Below, piece after piece: positions 4,627-5,273 of a stretch of 5,273 nucleotides of DNA. Positions within the stretch are counted from its first letter, which is position 1, and each line of letters starts with the position of its first letter. The notes under the pieces are model-generated. The model worked only from the letters and a program-made list of their open reading frames with translations. It searched no databases and was not told the origin of the DNA. The translations under genes and the position numbers were made by a program. The stretch covers positions 1 to 5,273 of the forward strand of contig CAMEHJ010000102.1 of the NCBI GenBank assembly GCA_945917385.1, written 5' to 3'. The DNA is from an uncultured bacterium. Its GTDB lineage: Bacteria; Bacillota_A; Clostridia; Oscillospirales; Oscillospiraceae.

Positions 4627-5273
4627 ATGAATAAATATATTCTCAGCTGCTGCTCCACCGCAGACCTCACAAGGGAATACCTTGAAAGCAGGGATATAAA
4701 GTATGTCTGCTTCCACTATGCCATCGACGGGGAAGAGTATTTTGACGACTTCGGGCAGAGCATGCCCTTCGATGTGTTTTACGACAGAATGAAAAACGGG
4801 GCGCTGACCAAGACCTCTCAGATAAATATATCCGAATATGTGGACTATTTCTCGCCCTTCTTAAACGACGGCTACGACATCGTACACGTCACGCTTTCCT
4901 CCGGCATATCCGGTACTATCGGCTCCGCGCAGAACGCCGCAAGCATACTTAAAGAGCGCTATCCGGAGCGGAATATCTACATAGTTGACTCCCTCTCCGC
5001 ATCCTCCGGCTACGGTCTGCTGATGGACGGCGCGGCGGACAAACGCGACGAGGGCCTTTCCGCGCCGGAGCTTGCGAAGTGGATAGAGGATAACAGGCTC
5101 AAGCTCAACCACTGGTTTTTCTCCACCGACCTTACAAGCTATGTGCGCGGCGGCAGGATATCCAAGACCGCGGGCGTGTTCGGCGGGCTGCTTGAGATCT
5201 GCCCGCTGCTCAACGTGGACGATGAGGGGCGGCTTATCCCGCGCAGCAAGGTACGCACAAAGAAGAGAGTAAT
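4627..5273 (+). CDS. DegV-family fatty-acid-binding protein, N-terminal part (3' end outside window)
   Basis: The open frame starts at ATG 4627 after a good ribosome binding site and runs off the window after 215 residues; family members are usually about 280-300. DegV proteins bind one long-chain fatty acid. Those of the FakB type hand it to the kinase FakA, which makes acyl-phosphate for phospholipid synthesis in the cytoplasm. Visible hallmarks are CSTADL (9-14, in place of the usual DSTADL), KTSQ (62-65) and SSGISGT (91-97), which hold the residues that contact the fatty-acid head group in known structures. Others are IVDSLSASSGYGLL (119-132), STDLTSYVRGGRISK (166-180) and a KVRTKKR stretch near the end. 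From memory, the SCCSTADL opening marks a clostridial subfamily, so the Asp-to-Cys change is not damage. No fakA-like gene is in view, so a FakB role is inferred from family only. Confidence 0.92.
   Translation, partial: MNKYILSCCSTADLTREYLESRDIKYVCFHYAIDGEEYFDDFGQSMPFDVFYDRMKNGALTKTSQINISEYVDYFSPFLNDGYDIVHVTLSSGISGTIGSAQNAASILKERYPERNIYIVDSLSASSGYGLLMDGAADKRDEGLSAPELAKWIEDNRLKLNHWFFSTDLTSYVRGGRISKTAGVFGGLLEICPLLNVDDEGRLIPRSKVRTKKRV

Noticed and set aside
4627..4660. The SCCSTADL opening of the DegV protein, with Cys where Asp is usual, was considered as a damaged or novel binding site.
   Set aside because: From memory this form recurs in a clostridial DegV subfamily, and the other head-group motifs (TSQ, SSGISGT, RGGR) are intact.
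4346..4670. Minus-strand open frames spanning the XRE gene end and the DegV promoter region.
   Set aside because: They cross a terminator and a near-consensus promoter on the plus strand, show no conserved motif, and are opposite two clear genes.

Overview
The window looks like chromosomal core-type DNA from a low-to-medium G+C Gram-positive anaerobe, most likely a gut-type member of the Clostridia (Oscillospiraceae/Ruminococcaceae-like). The evidence is the strong Shine-Dalgarno sites, near-consensus sigma-A promoters with AT-rich intergenic gaps between fairly GC-rich genes, a membrane-tethered XRE regulator of a type common in Firmicutes, a DegV/FakB protein, and a dispersed palindromic intergenic repeat of the kind seen in such genomes. 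This assignment is inference; no rRNA or other marker gene is present.

Layout. (1) Positions 1-671, plus strand: the C-terminal two thirds of a 6-phosphofructokinase, closed by a clear intrinsic terminator (704-732). (2) Positions 733-884: a non-coding convergent gap with a partial tandem palindromic repeat (751-817) and a perfect 14-bp hairpin (846-875). (3) Positions 885-3623, minus strand: a three-gene operon read in the order MarR-type regulator, 12-TM SLC45/GPH-like sugar-type MFS transporter, membrane-anchored glycerophosphodiester phosphodiesterase (GDPD). The gaps are only 22-23 nt, each with its own ribosome binding site, and a good promoter lies in front of the regulator. (4) Positions 3624-3854: a divergent control region with back-to-back promoters and a candidate operator. 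(5) Positions 3855-4496, plus strand: an XRE-type DNA-binding domain fused to four membrane segments, with a terminator hairpin that begins inside its last codons. (6) Positions 4560-5273, plus strand: a near-consensus promoter and the N-terminal 215 residues of a DegV-family fatty-acid-binding protein that runs off the end.

The most coherent functional unit is the MarR-MFS-GDPD operon. It is probably a self-regulated uptake/processing module in which an outward-facing phosphodiesterase and an importer act on related substrates. The substrate cannot be read from the sequence. I see no mobile element, CRISPR array, tRNA, rRNA or defence system, and nothing that amounts to a clearly new biological system. 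The observations below are modest. Start sites for four genes were set from Shine-Dalgarno position and differ from the longest open frames.
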